Position numbers and translations under genes: made by a program
Shown here: positions 18,859 to 30,181 of the stretch, piece by piece
Layout of the letters: every line of letters begins with the position of its first letter
How positions within the stretch are numbered: position 1 is the first letter of the stretch
From: Entophlyctis helioformis
Lineage: Eukaryota > Chytridiomycota > Chytridiomycetes > Chytridiales > Chytriomycetaceae
Length of the DNA: 37,591 nucleotides
Direction of reading: 5' to 3'
Assembly: GCA_025526915.1 (NCBI GenBank)
Contig: JAHLKH010000223.1
Coordinates: forward strand, 1 to 37,591
Notes under the pieces: model-generated
What the model saw: the letters and a program-made list of their open reading frames with translations, nothing else
Databases searched by the model: none
What the model was told of the DNA's origin: nothing

Positions 18859-20332
18859 ATGTCGCACGCAGAAGCATCGCTGGCGACGCTGCCCACCGAG
18901 CTCACGCTGGGCGTGCTCAAGTACCTGGACGCCCGCTCAGCGACCCGCCTTGCATCGTCTTGCAGGCACCTGCGGGGCGTCTGCGACTCGGCCTGGGCCT
19001 GGGAGCTGCTGCTGTTCTCTCGCTTTGGCAATGTGCGTGGCCGTCTGCGCTGAGCCGCCCGCCTTTGGTTCGACTTGGTTAGACTTGACCTGGCTGACAC
19101 CGCCTGCTGCCTGCTGCCTGCTGCCTGATGCAGGACAAGGTGCCCGAGGACAGGACGCAGTGCAGGGCCCGCTACCAGGAGCTGCACCGGGCTTCGAGTG
19201 CGTCTGCCCTTGTATGCTGTGCTGTCTCACGCCTCGCTGTCTGTCCCACGCCTCGCTGTCTGTCTCACGCACGCCACGCAGGGTCGCTGGTCGCCAACGC
19301 CGGCCTGTTCGTCACATGGCTGGACGGCGAGTCCCACTACTGGACGCTCAGGCAGGATGCGTCTGCGACGGCCGGCGTCTGCGCCCGCCTCAACAACGTC
19401 TGCTGGTTCGACGTGCGTGGCCGCTGTCTCTGCTTTCTGCCATGCTCGCTGGCCCCTGGTCTCACCGCTGCTGTGCCACCACGTCATCGCTTGGACCGCC
19501 CTGCTGCTGTCATATCACGCATTCGATGCCACGTCATCGCTGATGCTCTGCTGCTGTGCACTGCTGCCACCGCCACCTCAAGATCGCTGGCTCGTTTGCC
19601 GGCGTCAAGCGCGGCGTCTACCACCCGGCCATCCGATACAGAACATACAGTCGCCCCGTCGATCTCACCGATCTGGCCGTCGACGTCGCCGTGACGTCCC
19701 TTCAGGTACGTGTCAACCCTTTCACGACCATCACGCTCTGCCTGGCATGCTCATCTTGCAATTCCCCATCGACACCAACATCTACGTCGGCAGGACAAGG
19801 ACGCTCCAAGCGACTGCTCGACCCACACCAGCACCGTGCTTAACATCACGACGCCGACCCGCAACTGGGTGTATCACGTCCTGCCAGAGCTCCACGTGGG
19901 CAACTGGCCAGGCACCGACGAGTACCACACACTCACGTTCCACATGTTCCGGCACGCCGGCAACTGGAAGTCGGGGCTGGACGTTGACGGCGTGTTCCTG
20001 CTCGATCCGCAGACGGCAGCCAGCGTGCCCACGATCGATACGGGCGGGCGCAAGACGACCAAGGTTCGTCGATGCTGTCTTGGCTCAATGTGCGCAGTCC
20101 GTCCATGATCCCGCCTGCGCCAGGCACAAACGCCGCAGCTACTGGCACGCTGCCCGATCGCGCCAGCTGGATATCCTTCCCGCCCCTGTCGTCATTCACA
20201 GGGCTCATGAATCCGTTTGGCATCTTCAACTCGACTGCTGCGCCAACGTCTGATGCTGACAGCCAGGACATGCTGACAGACGATGACGATGACGATGATC
20301 ATGACGACCACTACGAAGAAGAAGACGACTGA
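18859..20332 (+). CDS. F-box protein with PP2 (phloem protein 2)-like domain
   Basis: Exons 18859-19032, 19134-19197, 19282-19412, 19583-19705, 19794-20063 and a last exon ending at 20332 (acceptor most likely at 20266, which keeps frame). Residues about 8-50 are an F-box (LPTELTLGVLKYLDARSATR then HLRGVCDSAWAWELLLFSRF), the Skp1-binding motif of SCF ubiquitin ligases. The rest matches the PP2 layout known from plant F-box/PP2-B proteins: SLVANAGLFVTWLDGESHYW, then LNNVCWFDIAGSF, YHPAIRYRTYSRP, and late blocks TRNWVYHVLPELHVGNW and HAGNWKSGLDVDGVFLLDP. PP2 domains of plant proteins bind glycans, so this could be a glycoprotein-directed SCF adaptor. The C-terminus is strongly acidic (DDDDDDDHDDHYEEEDD). 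The last splice is uncertain because its donor (GTTCGT) is weak and alternatives break frame. Confidence 0.72.
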
Positions 20333-20453
20333 GCTCTGCCATTTTTGTTTGTAGCAATGAAGAAGGAAGCATCCATGGACTGGTGCCCAGCTGTTGTTCA
20401 TGACACGTTTAGAAAGCAATGAAACAATGAGATATAGGAAAGGGGCGGCAGCA

Positions 20454-22040
20454 TCAGTACGGTGCACCATACTGCTGCGGGTGCGGCGGATGTGCCTGCG
20501 ACAGTTGTTGCTGCTGTTGCTGCTGCTGCTGGTAATGGTCATACACAACCGGCTGGACGTCATACGCAGAGTACGGATGCTCAGCAAGCGGATGGAGGTG
20601 CGTCTGCTGCTGCGTCTGCTGCCAATGACCGTCAGTGCCGCCGCCGCCGCCGCCGCCAGGGGCATACGCGTGGGAGCCATACGGACCACCGCTGCCCGCG
20701 CCAACAAACGCGGGGTCAGGCGGGCAGTACAGATGCGCCGGGCCGCCATACACGGCGAGATCCGCGTGCGGGGAAAACGGCATCGCACTGCCGCGGTCAA
20801 AGCGTCGGTCCATGGACGGATAGCCCGTGCTGCCGGCTACGCTCGTCCCGCCAGTCTTGCCACCATGACCATTGATACCACCACCACCACCATGGCCACT
20901 GCCAGCCGACGGCGATGGCGACGGGGCAGTCGGCCGAACACCAAACGACCCGGCACCGACAGGCCGCGCAGCGCCGACGCCGACAGCTTTATCCATGTCA
21001 GACAGCATGTCCGTGTGGGAGGTGCGGGCCGACACGCGTTTGCGCCAGCGGAGCCGGTCGCGGAAGGCCGACGACGGCTGCAGCGTGACTTTGCGGAACA
21101 CGTAGATGGCGAGCGCGGCGACCACGACAAACACGGCCAGCGTGATGATCGAGGCGAGGGCAGAGGGCGAGAGGGCTGCGGGCGGTGACGACGTTGACGT
21201 GTTGGTCGACGGGTCGGTTGAGTTGCGCGATGGTGTTGCGGACGGCAGCGGCACGCCCGGAACGGCGGCAGACGAAGCTGGCGTGTTGGCGTTTGGTCCG
21301 CGTGGGTTGGATGGCTGCTGCTGCTGCTGTTGCTGTTGGCCTGGCTGGCTCGGGCGGGTGTTGGCCGGCTGTCCCGCGTTTGGTGCGTTGGGAACAGGCG
21401 ATGGGGCCACCACGGGCAGTGTCGAGGAAGGGCGAGGAGCGGGCGGCAGTGTCGGCGACGGCGCGTCTGTCGGGTTGTTGGCGTTGCTGCCGCCATCTGG
21501 ATCGGCATCAGACGCGGTGTGAGTTGGCGTCTCGTGCCGTAGATGCGGCATCGTCGTGCACAGGGAGCGGGCGACGATGGACGGCAGGAGCGACATGCAA
21601 GGACGTACTTTGGTTGCTGCCGCCGTTCGAAGGCGGCGGCGCGGAAGTGGTGGTGGTGAAGGTAGGGAAGGTGGTGGTGGAGGTGGCGGCGTGACCTGCC
21701 CACCAGGCGGCGGGTTGGCCGTCGTTGATGCTGCCGAGGTCGGCACCGCGGGCGGCGGCGGCGGAACTGGAGGAGGCGGAGGAGACGGCGACGGCGACGG
21801 CGACGGCGGCCCCGCATCGCCCCCATTGCCTGCAGACGAGCCAGGCTCGGGCGCCGGACTGCTCGTCACGACGGCGACGCTCGACGCTGCGGCCGCGCTG
21901 GCAGCACTGGCTGGGGCCGTCCCTCCGCCATTGTTTCCTGCAGGCGCTCCGACAGACGTAGGCGGCAGTTGCTGCGGTGCAGCCCCGACAACCGCCGACA
22001 ACGCCACGGCCAAGACAGCGACGGCGTGGCAGACTCTCAT
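20454..22040 (-). CDS. Secretory single-pass membrane protein, proline-rich ectodomain (sensor-like)
   Basis: A 528-residue open frame. Residues 1-20 (MRVCHAVAVLAVALSAVVGA) are a signal peptide. Residues about 21-290 are Pro/Ser/Thr/Ala-rich with poly-proline runs and a poly-Gln tract, as in O-mannosylated wall-spanning stalks. Residues about 295-315 (LASIITLAVFVVVAALAIYVF) form one transmembrane helix followed by basic residues (RKVTLQPSSAFRDRLRWRKR), so the tail is cytosolic; it is Gly/Tyr/Gln-rich with a poly-Gln run. This topology resembles fungal Wsc/Mid2-type stress sensors, but no cysteine-rich WSC domain is seen. The segment at residues 134-178 is basic and unlike its surroundings; a donor-like GTACGT after residue 144 may mark an intron or a local frame problem. 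It converges on the F-box gene 122 bases away. Confidence 0.65.
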   Translation of the reverse strand: MRVCHAVAVLAVALSAVVGAAPQQLPPTSVGAPAGNNGGGTAPASAASAAAASSVAVVTSSPAPEPGSSAGNGGDAGPPSPSPSPSPPPPPVPPPPPAVPTSAASTTANPPPGGQVTPPPPPPPSLPSPPPLPRRRLRTAAATKVRPCMSLLPSIVARSLCTTMPHLRHETPTHTASDADPDGGSNANNPTDAPSPTLPPAPRPSSTLPVVAPSPVPNAPNAGQPANTRPSQPGQQQQQQQQPSNPRGPNANTPASSAAVPGVPLPSATPSRNSTDPSTNTSTSSPPAALSPSALASIITLAVFVVVAALAIYVFRKVTLQPSSAFRDRLRWRKRVSARTSHTDMLSDMDKAVGVGAARPVGAGSFGVRPTAPSPSPSAGSGHGGGGGINGHGGKTGGTSVAGSTGYPSMDRRFDRGSAMPFSPHADLAVYGGPAHLYCPPDPAFVGAGSGGPYGSHAYAPGGGGGGGTDGHWQQTQQQTHLHPLAEHPYSAYDVQPVVYDHYQQQQQQQQQLSQAHPPHPQQYGAPY

Positions 22041-22489
22041 GGGATGCGCGTGTGTCTGCACCGCAGCGGACAGAGCGGGTCAGCATGCCATGGCCTGCCA
22101 CAGACGCACGCACTGAGCACGCACTGAGCACACATCGAGCACACATGCCGCACCTGTACAAGTCTCTGTAATCGAACAACAGTTTGGGCAAGTCGGCAAC
22201 AGAAGCTCGGTGGTTGAACGGCGCCATCTGCGAGCAGCTGCCCGTGCGGCCGGTGCCAAAGGGTGGCAAGGGTGGCTCATCAGGCCCCCGCCCACCGTAT
22301 GGGTGCAATGCACGGGAGGATGACGCCCGCATCGCAGGCACAGCGCTCGAAGCAAGCGGCACGCGTCCGCCAGTGTGGCTGAGCCTGTGCGGCACGGTCG
22401 GAGTTTGACGCGTCACGCTCGCGGTTTCTCTCAATGTGCCCAAACAAAGCGGCTTCAATCGCATGAAAGAAAGACTTGAAAGCTGCAAA
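22041..22489. other. Intergenic between Tsc1 3' end and the membrane-protein gene
   Basis: Both flanking genes are on the minus strand. No conserved coding segment, TATA box or RNA gene was recognised in the 449 bases; repeated GCACTGAGCA-like words occur near 22110-22140. Confidence 0.4.
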
Positions 22490-24691
22490 CTAGGACGCCT
22501 GTGGCTGCTGCTGCTGCTGCTGCTGCTGATGTTGCTGCTGCAGGTGCCGCATCAGATCCACCATGCGTGTCTGTCCACCACAGTCAGCCATCACAACACA
22601 CACACGCACACTTCTACAAGACAGCACTTGCCTGCAGCTGCAGATTCACTTTACGCAGACTCGCATAGCTGGCCTCTTGCGCCTTGATCCGCTCAGCCGT
22701 CTGCATTCGCAGCGTCTCAATCAGCGCAGCTTGGTCCTTGACGAGCGCGTCCAGACGGCTGACCTCGCGGCCACGCATCTCCGTCTGGTCCCGCGCAATC
22801 GCCACTTCTTGTCGCTCTTGGGATAGCGCCAGCCGCTCCGCCTCAGTGGCCTGCAGCTGGATCTGTAGCGACCGCACCTGCGCTGACAGATCTTGGACCT
22901 GCGCATGGTCGCTGCTCGGCGACATGGTGCCAGCATGACCAACAGAGCCAACAGTGCCACTGCCACCGCCTCCCGCGACTGCTGCATGGGCTGATATCGG
23001 AACACTGCCGCGCCGACCCTGCGCCTGCTCGAGGGCGGCTTCGACTTCCTTGAGCCGCGCAACATGCCGCTGCGACACTGCAACAACAGCCTCGGCTGTC
23101 TCCAGCGCGCGTTCCGTCTCGGCCAGCCGGCTCTTGAGCCCCTCGCTCTCGTGCACAGCACGGTCGCGCGTGTCGCGCAGTTCGCGGATCTCGTTGTGCA
23201 GCTGCCGGTTCTCGTCGCGCACTTCTCGCAGCCGCCGGCCAAGGTCGTCGTCGGCGGCTCGGTGCCGCTCGCGGAACTGCGCAGCTTCCTGCCGCAGTCG
23301 CTGCACAAGCTGCCGTTGCTGGTTGAGCTCGCTCGTCTGCTGCTTGTATCGCATATGCTAGTGTTCCATCCCCACATTCCACACCATCCGTTTGTTTGTT
23401 TGGTTAGCACGCAAGTCCAGCCAGCCAAAGGCACACACATACACATCCCCACTTGCCAGGTTCTGGATGTTCGAGTGGCCCACGTCCTCCTTGAACGCAT
23501 CGCGCCGCAGCCGCCGTATATGCATCATGTGGTACTGCCGCATGCACTCTTTGAAGAAACACTCGTTCATGAGCACATAGTAATGCATGCGCAACAGCAT
23601 CTGCGGCACGCTGCCCCACGCGCGGTCGTCCTCGTCCGTGCCAACACCGCCGCTGATGCCGCCCAGCATGCTCATGGGGAGGCTGGCAGCAATCGCCGTC
23701 ATGGGGATGGCGCCGTGCGTCCTGATCCTGATGCCGTGCGATTGCTCGCTCTGCCCATGGGTTGGGATAGAAAAATGCAAAGGTCAGCGAGGCAATCCCA
23801 GCCGACAGACGTATCACAATAGACTCACTTGGAGACGCGAGATATGGCTGTGGAGAGCCTTGTCGATGAGCGACACCTGCCGCACACACGCCTGCAGTCC
23901 GCTCTCGAGCTGCTGGTCAAGCGCGTCCATATCCACTGGCTCCACTTGTCCACTCTCGTCACCCCTTGCATTGTGGCTCGCCGCACCGTCACTGCCCTCC
24001 GACATAACCGCCATATCGGACGGATCAACGCGGAGGTCCATACACTCGACCATGATTTCGCTGGCTTCCTTGGCAGAGAACCACGGGCTGGAAAACTCGC
24101 GCGACAGGCTCGTCGTGACCATGGTCGGATGCATGCGATGAGCGCGAACCAGGCATCGCACTCGGCGCGCGAGCATCTCATCTTCTTCCGTGTCGATCGT
24201 GTCGTTGGCCAGATCACGCGCATAGGCAAGGCCGTCGTGCACAGGAATGAACTGCTTGCGCATCTGCTCAGACTCTTGCAGGAACGGCGCAAGCGCGAGC
24301 GGCCCGCTCTGGCTTTTGATCGCCGAGCCTGCCGGCTTGGTCGCTGATGTCGCTGCCGATGCATCTGTCGACGGCCCAACACCCATGAGTCGCTGGAGCT
24401 GCGCGAGCACATTGCCCGGAAACATGCCATAGAGCGCCGTAAAGTAGTTGTCAATGCACCGCCGTGTCGCAGACACTGAAAACTGCGCAAACAGCTGCTG
24501 GTGGTCCACAGCGCTGGCGTCGTCGCCGAGTGGCCCCGCACCCCTGTCTCGGTCTCTGTCTCGGTCTCGGTCCTGCCGAGACTCGGACGACCCAGACTCG
24601 ACCGTGCCGCGCAAATCGATGCCAGACGATGCGCCGCTGCTGGGCAGACGCTGCCGACCCATGGCCATGGCCATGCCCATCTGCAAACCAG

Positions 24692-24731
<40 letters not shown>

Positions 24732-25913
24732 AAGCAGCGACAATTGCGGCGGCGTGACCAGTGCCTGCTTCTGTCGCTCGACACACATGGCGACGACGAC
24801 CGGGTACGACAGCTCCCAGTGCAACGCGCGCACCAGCACGCAGACGAGCTTCTCAAAGCGACGCACGGCCTTGCCAGCGACAATGGGCAGCATAATGGTG
24901 AGGATCGTGATGGCGGTCAGGAGCGTGGCCACGTCGGCGTCGACCATGGCCGAGTGGATGACCGACTCAAAGAGCACCGAGTCGATGAGATAAAACGTTG
25001 GCGCGTCTTCCCAGATGAGAAACGTCTTGAGGAGCATGAGCGAGCACAGACGCGTTGCCGGCGCGATGGCAAGGTCGTTGAGCAGGTCGTAGAAGACGAA
25101 CGGGCGAGTCATGCCAAACGAAAAGAGAATGTACTCGAGGGACTTGACGGTGTGCGACTGGAACGGTGCCAGGATGCTCGCTGCGGGTCCAGACGGCGCG
25201 GCTGCCGACGATGGCAGCGCCTGGGAGGGCGGCTGTATCTGGTGCATCTGCGGCGACAGCATGAACGGAGAGTGCGAGTGTGTGTGCGAGTGCGACGGGC
25301 CGGATCTGGACGACGACTGCCAGTGCCAGTCGGACTCTGCCACGCACTGCATCAGCAGCGTGCGGGCCGCGCTCTTGAGGCGATCGGCGTAGCTGGCGGT
25401 GGCGGCGGCGGCCGGCTGGGCATCCACGTCCGTGCGCAGCAGCGCGACCAGCAGCTCCTGCACCGAGTGACGCAGCACGCGGTCGGTGGACGCCTGCAGC
25501 AGCGGCCACAGCAGCGGCTCGTAGTAGTCGCCAAACAGCCGCAGCGGCTCGAAGCACGGCAGCAGCAGGTGCAGCACCTGCAGAAACTGCCGCACGCGCC
25601 GCTGCTGCCCGGCCGTCAGCGTGGCTGCGGTGAGCGGCGGCGGTGGCTGCTGCTGCTGTATCTGCTGCGGTTGCGGTTGCTGCCGTGACTGCTCAGACAC
25701 GCTCACGTTCAGACGCAGCCGCAGCGACGCAAACAGCGAGCGCACGTCGTCGGCTATGGCGGCCGCCTGCGCCTGTGCTGCGGGTGCGGCTGAGGGTGTC
25801 CACGTAGCAGCGAGTGCAGCCACCTCGAGCAGCTGCGTGGGCAGCGGCCGGCTGCCGGCGTCGTCCCACACAAGCGGGTCGCTGAGCGCCTGGAATGCCT
25901 TGGCCCACGGCAT
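22490..25913 (-). CDS. TSC1: Hamartin/Tsc1 homologue
   Basis: Exons 25913-23829, 23750-23457, 23357-22632 and 22570-22490; 1061 residues, all introns phase 0. Hamartin pairs with tuberin (Tsc2) in the complex that is GAP for Rheb and restrains TORC1. Family landmarks: the HEAT-like core with LLTAITILTIMLPIVAG and FTALYGMFPGNVLAQLQRL, then VRAHRMHPTMVTTSLSREF and the ASEIMVECMDLRVDPSDMA segment, all in hamartin order. The C-terminal half (exons 2-3) begins LLRMHYYVLMNECFFKECMR and continues as a long Glu/Arg/Gln coiled coil, matching the hamartin coiled coil that binds tuberin and TBC1D7. Two of the three introns use GC donors (GCAAGT). Poly-Gln tracts occur in the core and at the extreme C-terminus. 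An upstream coding exon cannot be excluded because an acceptor-like CTTCAG precedes the start in frame. Confidence 0.82.
24692..24731. repeat. CAG/CTG trinucleotide repeat inside Tsc1
   Basis: About thirteen near-perfect CTG triplets on the plus strand code a poly-glutamine run in the Tsc1 protein on the minus strand; a second, shorter CTG run lies at about 22502-22529 in its last exon. Confidence 0.85.
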
Positions 25914-26446
25914 CGGCGGTTGATCGTTGGCGAGCTGAAGGGAAACGTGGCGGCGGTGGCCCGGCGATGCCTCTCGGCACCTGCTCGAGGGCAGGTTCTT
26001 GCAGATCGCCCAAGGCGGGCGCCGTGCACATCAGCAATGGCGGGCACATCACCATGAAGGGACGTGGGCGCCGTCCGCTCGGCAGTCTGCGCCGCACATG
26101 CAGACTACTTCCAACTGCCAGGCGATCACAGGCGGCGCTCCGGAACGTCCGGCAGAAGCGATCTTGCGGCCAATGGCGTGCACCGCCCGGCACATCTGCC
26201 CGAGCGGCTCGCGCGTGGCAGGCGGCCATTCGCCCTCGATGCTTGGAGCGCTCCCTTCCGAGGCTGGGCACATGCCGGGCACAGGCTGCAAACCTGTCTG
26301 CGTGACCTTGAGCCACGCGGCTGTGTTTGGAGAGTTCGGCGATGAGCCCCGCCTGTGCCCGTCGGAGTCGCTGCTTCCGGCCGCCCTTCGCCTTTAAAGG
26401 GCATCAATCCCCGCTGTGCACCAACAGGCAACCCGGTTCGCTCGCC
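25914..26446. promoter_or_regulatory. Divergent intergenic region between Tsc1 and the first ABCC gene
   Basis: The 533-base interval separates divergently transcribed starts. A TATA-like TTTAAAG at about 26393-26399 sits some 50 bases before the ABCC start codon. No RNA gene or repeat was seen. A short first exon of Tsc1 could lie here, since an acceptor-like sequence is found just upstream of its modelled start. Confidence 0.4.
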
Positions 26447-28348
26447 ATGACCGACGCTGTGACAACCGTGCTCAAGGACGACGCCGTCCTTCCGACTGCC
26501 ACGACGGCCGACGCCAAGCCGGCTGCCAAGAGCGGCCTCTTCAGCCGCAGCCCGGCACCGTCGTCCGACGTCGTGTGTCCCGAAGAGACCGCCAATGTCT
26601 TTGCCCGGCTCACGTACACCTGGCTCAGCCCGCTCATTGCCGTCGGCTGGAAGCGGCCGCTCGAGGCCTCGGACATCTGGGCGCTGCCTGCCCGCTTCCG
26701 TGCCGCTGGCCTCTCGCGCAACATCGAGGCGGCGTGGGCCACCGAGTTTGCCAAGTATCCCGAGTCGCACTGGTCGTTCAAGGCCGACGCCGATCCGCCG
26801 GCCGGCGACACTGCCACGGCCGCCGACGCCTCCACCAAGGACAAGGACGCTGCTGCTGCTGCTGCTGCTGCTTCCAGCGGCCCGTCGCTCCGCAAGGCGC
26901 TCATGAGCATCTTCTTCTGGCAGAGCTTTCCGATCGTCTTCCTCAAGCTCGGCGCCGACGCTTGCACTCTGAGTGCACCGTTCGTCATCAAGGCCATTGT
27001 CAACTTTGTCGTCGAATCCAAGAACACCATCGCGGTCAACAGTCCACTGCCTCCGCTCTCCACCGGGTACGTCCGCCTCCCCTCTCCGTCTCCCTCGCGT
27101 GATTGCCGTCCAACCCAACTCACACCACCTGAACAGCTTTGGATTCGCCGTGCTGCTCTTCTGCTGCCAGATCATGGCGACGATCCTGCAGAACCACTTC
27201 TTCTTCAATGCACTCCAGATCGGCGTGCGTCTGCGTGCAACGCTCATCACGCTCATCTACCGCAAGGCTTCGACTCTCTCTGCTGCTGCTCGCCAGGACT
27301 TTAACGCAGGCAAGATTGCCACGCTCGTGTCGACCGACGCTCAACGGTTCGAGATCATTGGCATGGACTTTTGTCTTGCTTTCACAGCACCGTTGCAGAT
27401 CCTCCTCATCACGGTCTTCCTCTACACGCAGCTCGGGTAAGTCAACGACGCCATTTGCTACAGGTTCATCTTTGCGACTGATCTGCATGCTCGCCAACAC
27501 TGCCATGCGTCTTCTCTCTGATAAAGCCCTGCTGCCTTGGTCGGCATCGGTCTGATCGCCGCACTCGGTCCTCTGCAGAACGTTATCTACGGCAAGCTCG
27601 GCGCCATTCGCGAGCAGGTCGCTCCTCTCACCGACTCACGCGTCAAGCTCACTCAGGAAGTCCTCCAGGGCATCCGCGTCATCAAGTTCTTCACGTGGGA
27701 GCAGCCGTTCCTTGAGAAGATTGAGGCCATCCGTCGTCTCGAGATCGGTCTTGTTTTCAAGCGCGGGTAAGTCTGCCTGTCCCAGTCTCTCTGCCATTGC
27801 TGACTGCCGCCACGATCCACTGACACGCTTCTGTGCCTTGCATCAGCATCCTGATGGCATTCGTGTCCACTCTCTCCTTTGCTGTTCCTGCTCTGTCTGC
27901 CTCGATCGCATTCATCATCTACGGTCTCTACAACCCGCTCGAGCCTGGCCGCATCTTTGCTGCTCTCGCCTGGTTCAACCAGCTGCCGTTCCCGCTCATG
28001 GTCCTTCCCAACGTGCTCGTCAACTTTGCCGAAGCCAAGGTCGGTCTGCGTCGTATCACCGAGCTCCTTCTCGCGCCAGAGATCGACCTCTTGCCAGCCG
28101 TCGTGTCTGATGCAGACTACAGCATCAAGGTCGAGAACGGCGAGTTCAAGTGGGACTCGCTGCCGCCCAAGATCGACGAGCCGACCGACAGCAAGAAGGA
28201 CAAGAAGAAGTGGTTCAAGAGCAAGAGCAAGAAGGGCGACAAGAGCAAGGGCGGCGAGGAGCTCGCTGATGAGTTGACTCTCCCGGGCACGCCTGCCGAG
28301 TCGGCTGATGCTGCTGATGCTGCCGATGCCAAGCCTGTCTACGGCTCG

Positions 28349-28766
28349 CTGCGCAACATCAACCTGACGATCCCGCGCGGCAAGCTGGTCGCTGTTGTCG
28401 GCACGGTCGGCTCTGGCAAGTCGTCGCTGCTCAACGCGCTCATTGGCGAGATGAAGCGTGTCTCTGGCACCGTCTCGTTCTCTGGCTCGCTCGGATACGC
28501 TCCCCAGCAGGCGTGGATCCAGAACGCATCCGTCAAGGACAACATCCTGTTTGGTCTGCCATACGACGAGGCACGCTACCTGGCCACCATCCGCGACTGT
28601 GCACTCGAGAAGGACCTCGAGATCCTTCCCGACGGCGACCTGACGCAGATTGGCGAGCGCGGCATCAACCTGTCTGGCGGCCAGAAACAGCGCATCAACA
28701 TTGCGCGTCTCGTGTACTTCAACAGCCAGATTGCGCTGCTCGACGATCCTCTCTCTGCCGTCGATG
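28349..28766 (+). repeat. Near-identical NBD1 block shared with copy B (33100-33517)
   Basis: A 418-base block coding NBD1 is colinear between the two ABCC genes with about one difference seen by eye; the similarity begins abruptly at the CTGCGCAACATC junction, while the linkers before it are unrelated. The following intron and about 225 bases of the next exon are also very similar. Confidence 0.85.
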
Positions 28767-30181
28767 GTGAGTGGCGTGTGCCGTGACTGGTGGCTTGTGG
28801 CTGGCTGTGGCATGCATGCTGTGACACTCACACTCTCACACTCACACTCTCTCTCTTGCAGCACACGTCGGTCGCTACCTGTTTGACAACTGTCTGCAGG
28901 GTGCACTCGCTGGCAAGACGCGCATCCTTGTCACGCACCAGCTGCACTTCCTGCCGCGTGTCGACTACGTGGTTGTGATGAAGGACGGCGAGGTGGCCGA
29001 GCAAGGCACGTATGCCGAGCTCATGACGGCCGACGGCGAGTTTGCGACTCTGATGCGCAGCTACGGCGGCGTTGACAAGGTCGACGAGACCGACGAGGAA
29101 GCTGCACAGGTCGACGCACCGGTCTCTGACGAAACCGCGGTTGTCAAGGCCGACGGCAAGGGCGAGAAGAAGGAGGCACGCGAGCTCATGCAGACCGAGG
29201 ATCGTGCGACTGGCGCTGTCAAGGGCGGCGTCTGGCTTGCGTACTTCCGTGCGGCCGGCGGTATCATCTTCGCCGTCGCTCTCGCGGTCCTCCTGGGCAT
29301 CACCGAGACATTCAACACGGCCAACAACGTCTGGCTTGTCGTCTGGACCAACCAGTCGATCGCCAGCTTCACCACACGGGAGTATGTCAGCGTGTTTGCC
29401 GCTATTGGTGTTGGTGCTGCCATCATCAACTTCCTCTTCGGTGTCTTTTTCACGTACACGGGCACTCGCGCTGCTCGCTCCCTCCACAAGGCTGCTCTTG
29501 CCAAGGTGTTCCGTGCACCGACTTCCTTTTTGACACGACACCTCTCGGCCGCATCATCAACCGCTTCTCCAAGGACCAGGACGGCATTGACAACACGCTC
29601 ATTGAGGCATTCCGCATGTTCCTCGAGACGTTCATTCTCGCCGTCGCATCGTTTGTGCTCATCATCTACGCCACGCCGCTCTTTGCCATTCCGTTCGTCC
29701 CCGTCATGGTCATGTACTACTACATCCAGCTGTACTACCGATCCAGCTCGCGTGAGATCAAGCGCATCGAGTCGATTGCCCGCTCGCCCATCTACACCAA
29801 CGTGACCGAGACACTCAACGGCATTGCCACCATCCGCGCTTACGGCGAAACCAACCGCTTTGTCAAGGAGAACGAGCGTCTGCTGGATGGCAACGTGGCG
29901 CCGTACTTTGTTCTCCTCGGCTCAACTCGCTGGCTCTCGGTCCGCCTCGAGTCGCTTGGTGCCGTCCTTGTCTTCTTTGCCGCCACGTTCGGCATCCTGT
30001 CACGCGAGAACCCGCCTTCACGGCACCGTTCCTTGGTCTGTCGCTGTCGTACGCTCTGCAGGTCACTGGCGTACTCAACTGGTGCATCCGCCAGTTCACC
30101 GACACGGAGATTGCCATGAACGCCGTTGAGCGGGTCAACTACTACGCCAAGGATCTGGAGGTCGAGCCGCCTGCCATCACC

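Noticed and set aside
20098..20332. Last F-box exon starting at 20098 after a 34-base intron
   Set aside because: The intron would be shorter than any other here and the junction is out of frame; an acceptor at 20266 keeps the frame, though it remains unproven.
28117..28332. Lys-rich linker of ABCC copy A as an unspliced intron
   Set aside because: The frame stays open, there is no clear donor/acceptor pair, and the composition is typical of an ABCC linker.
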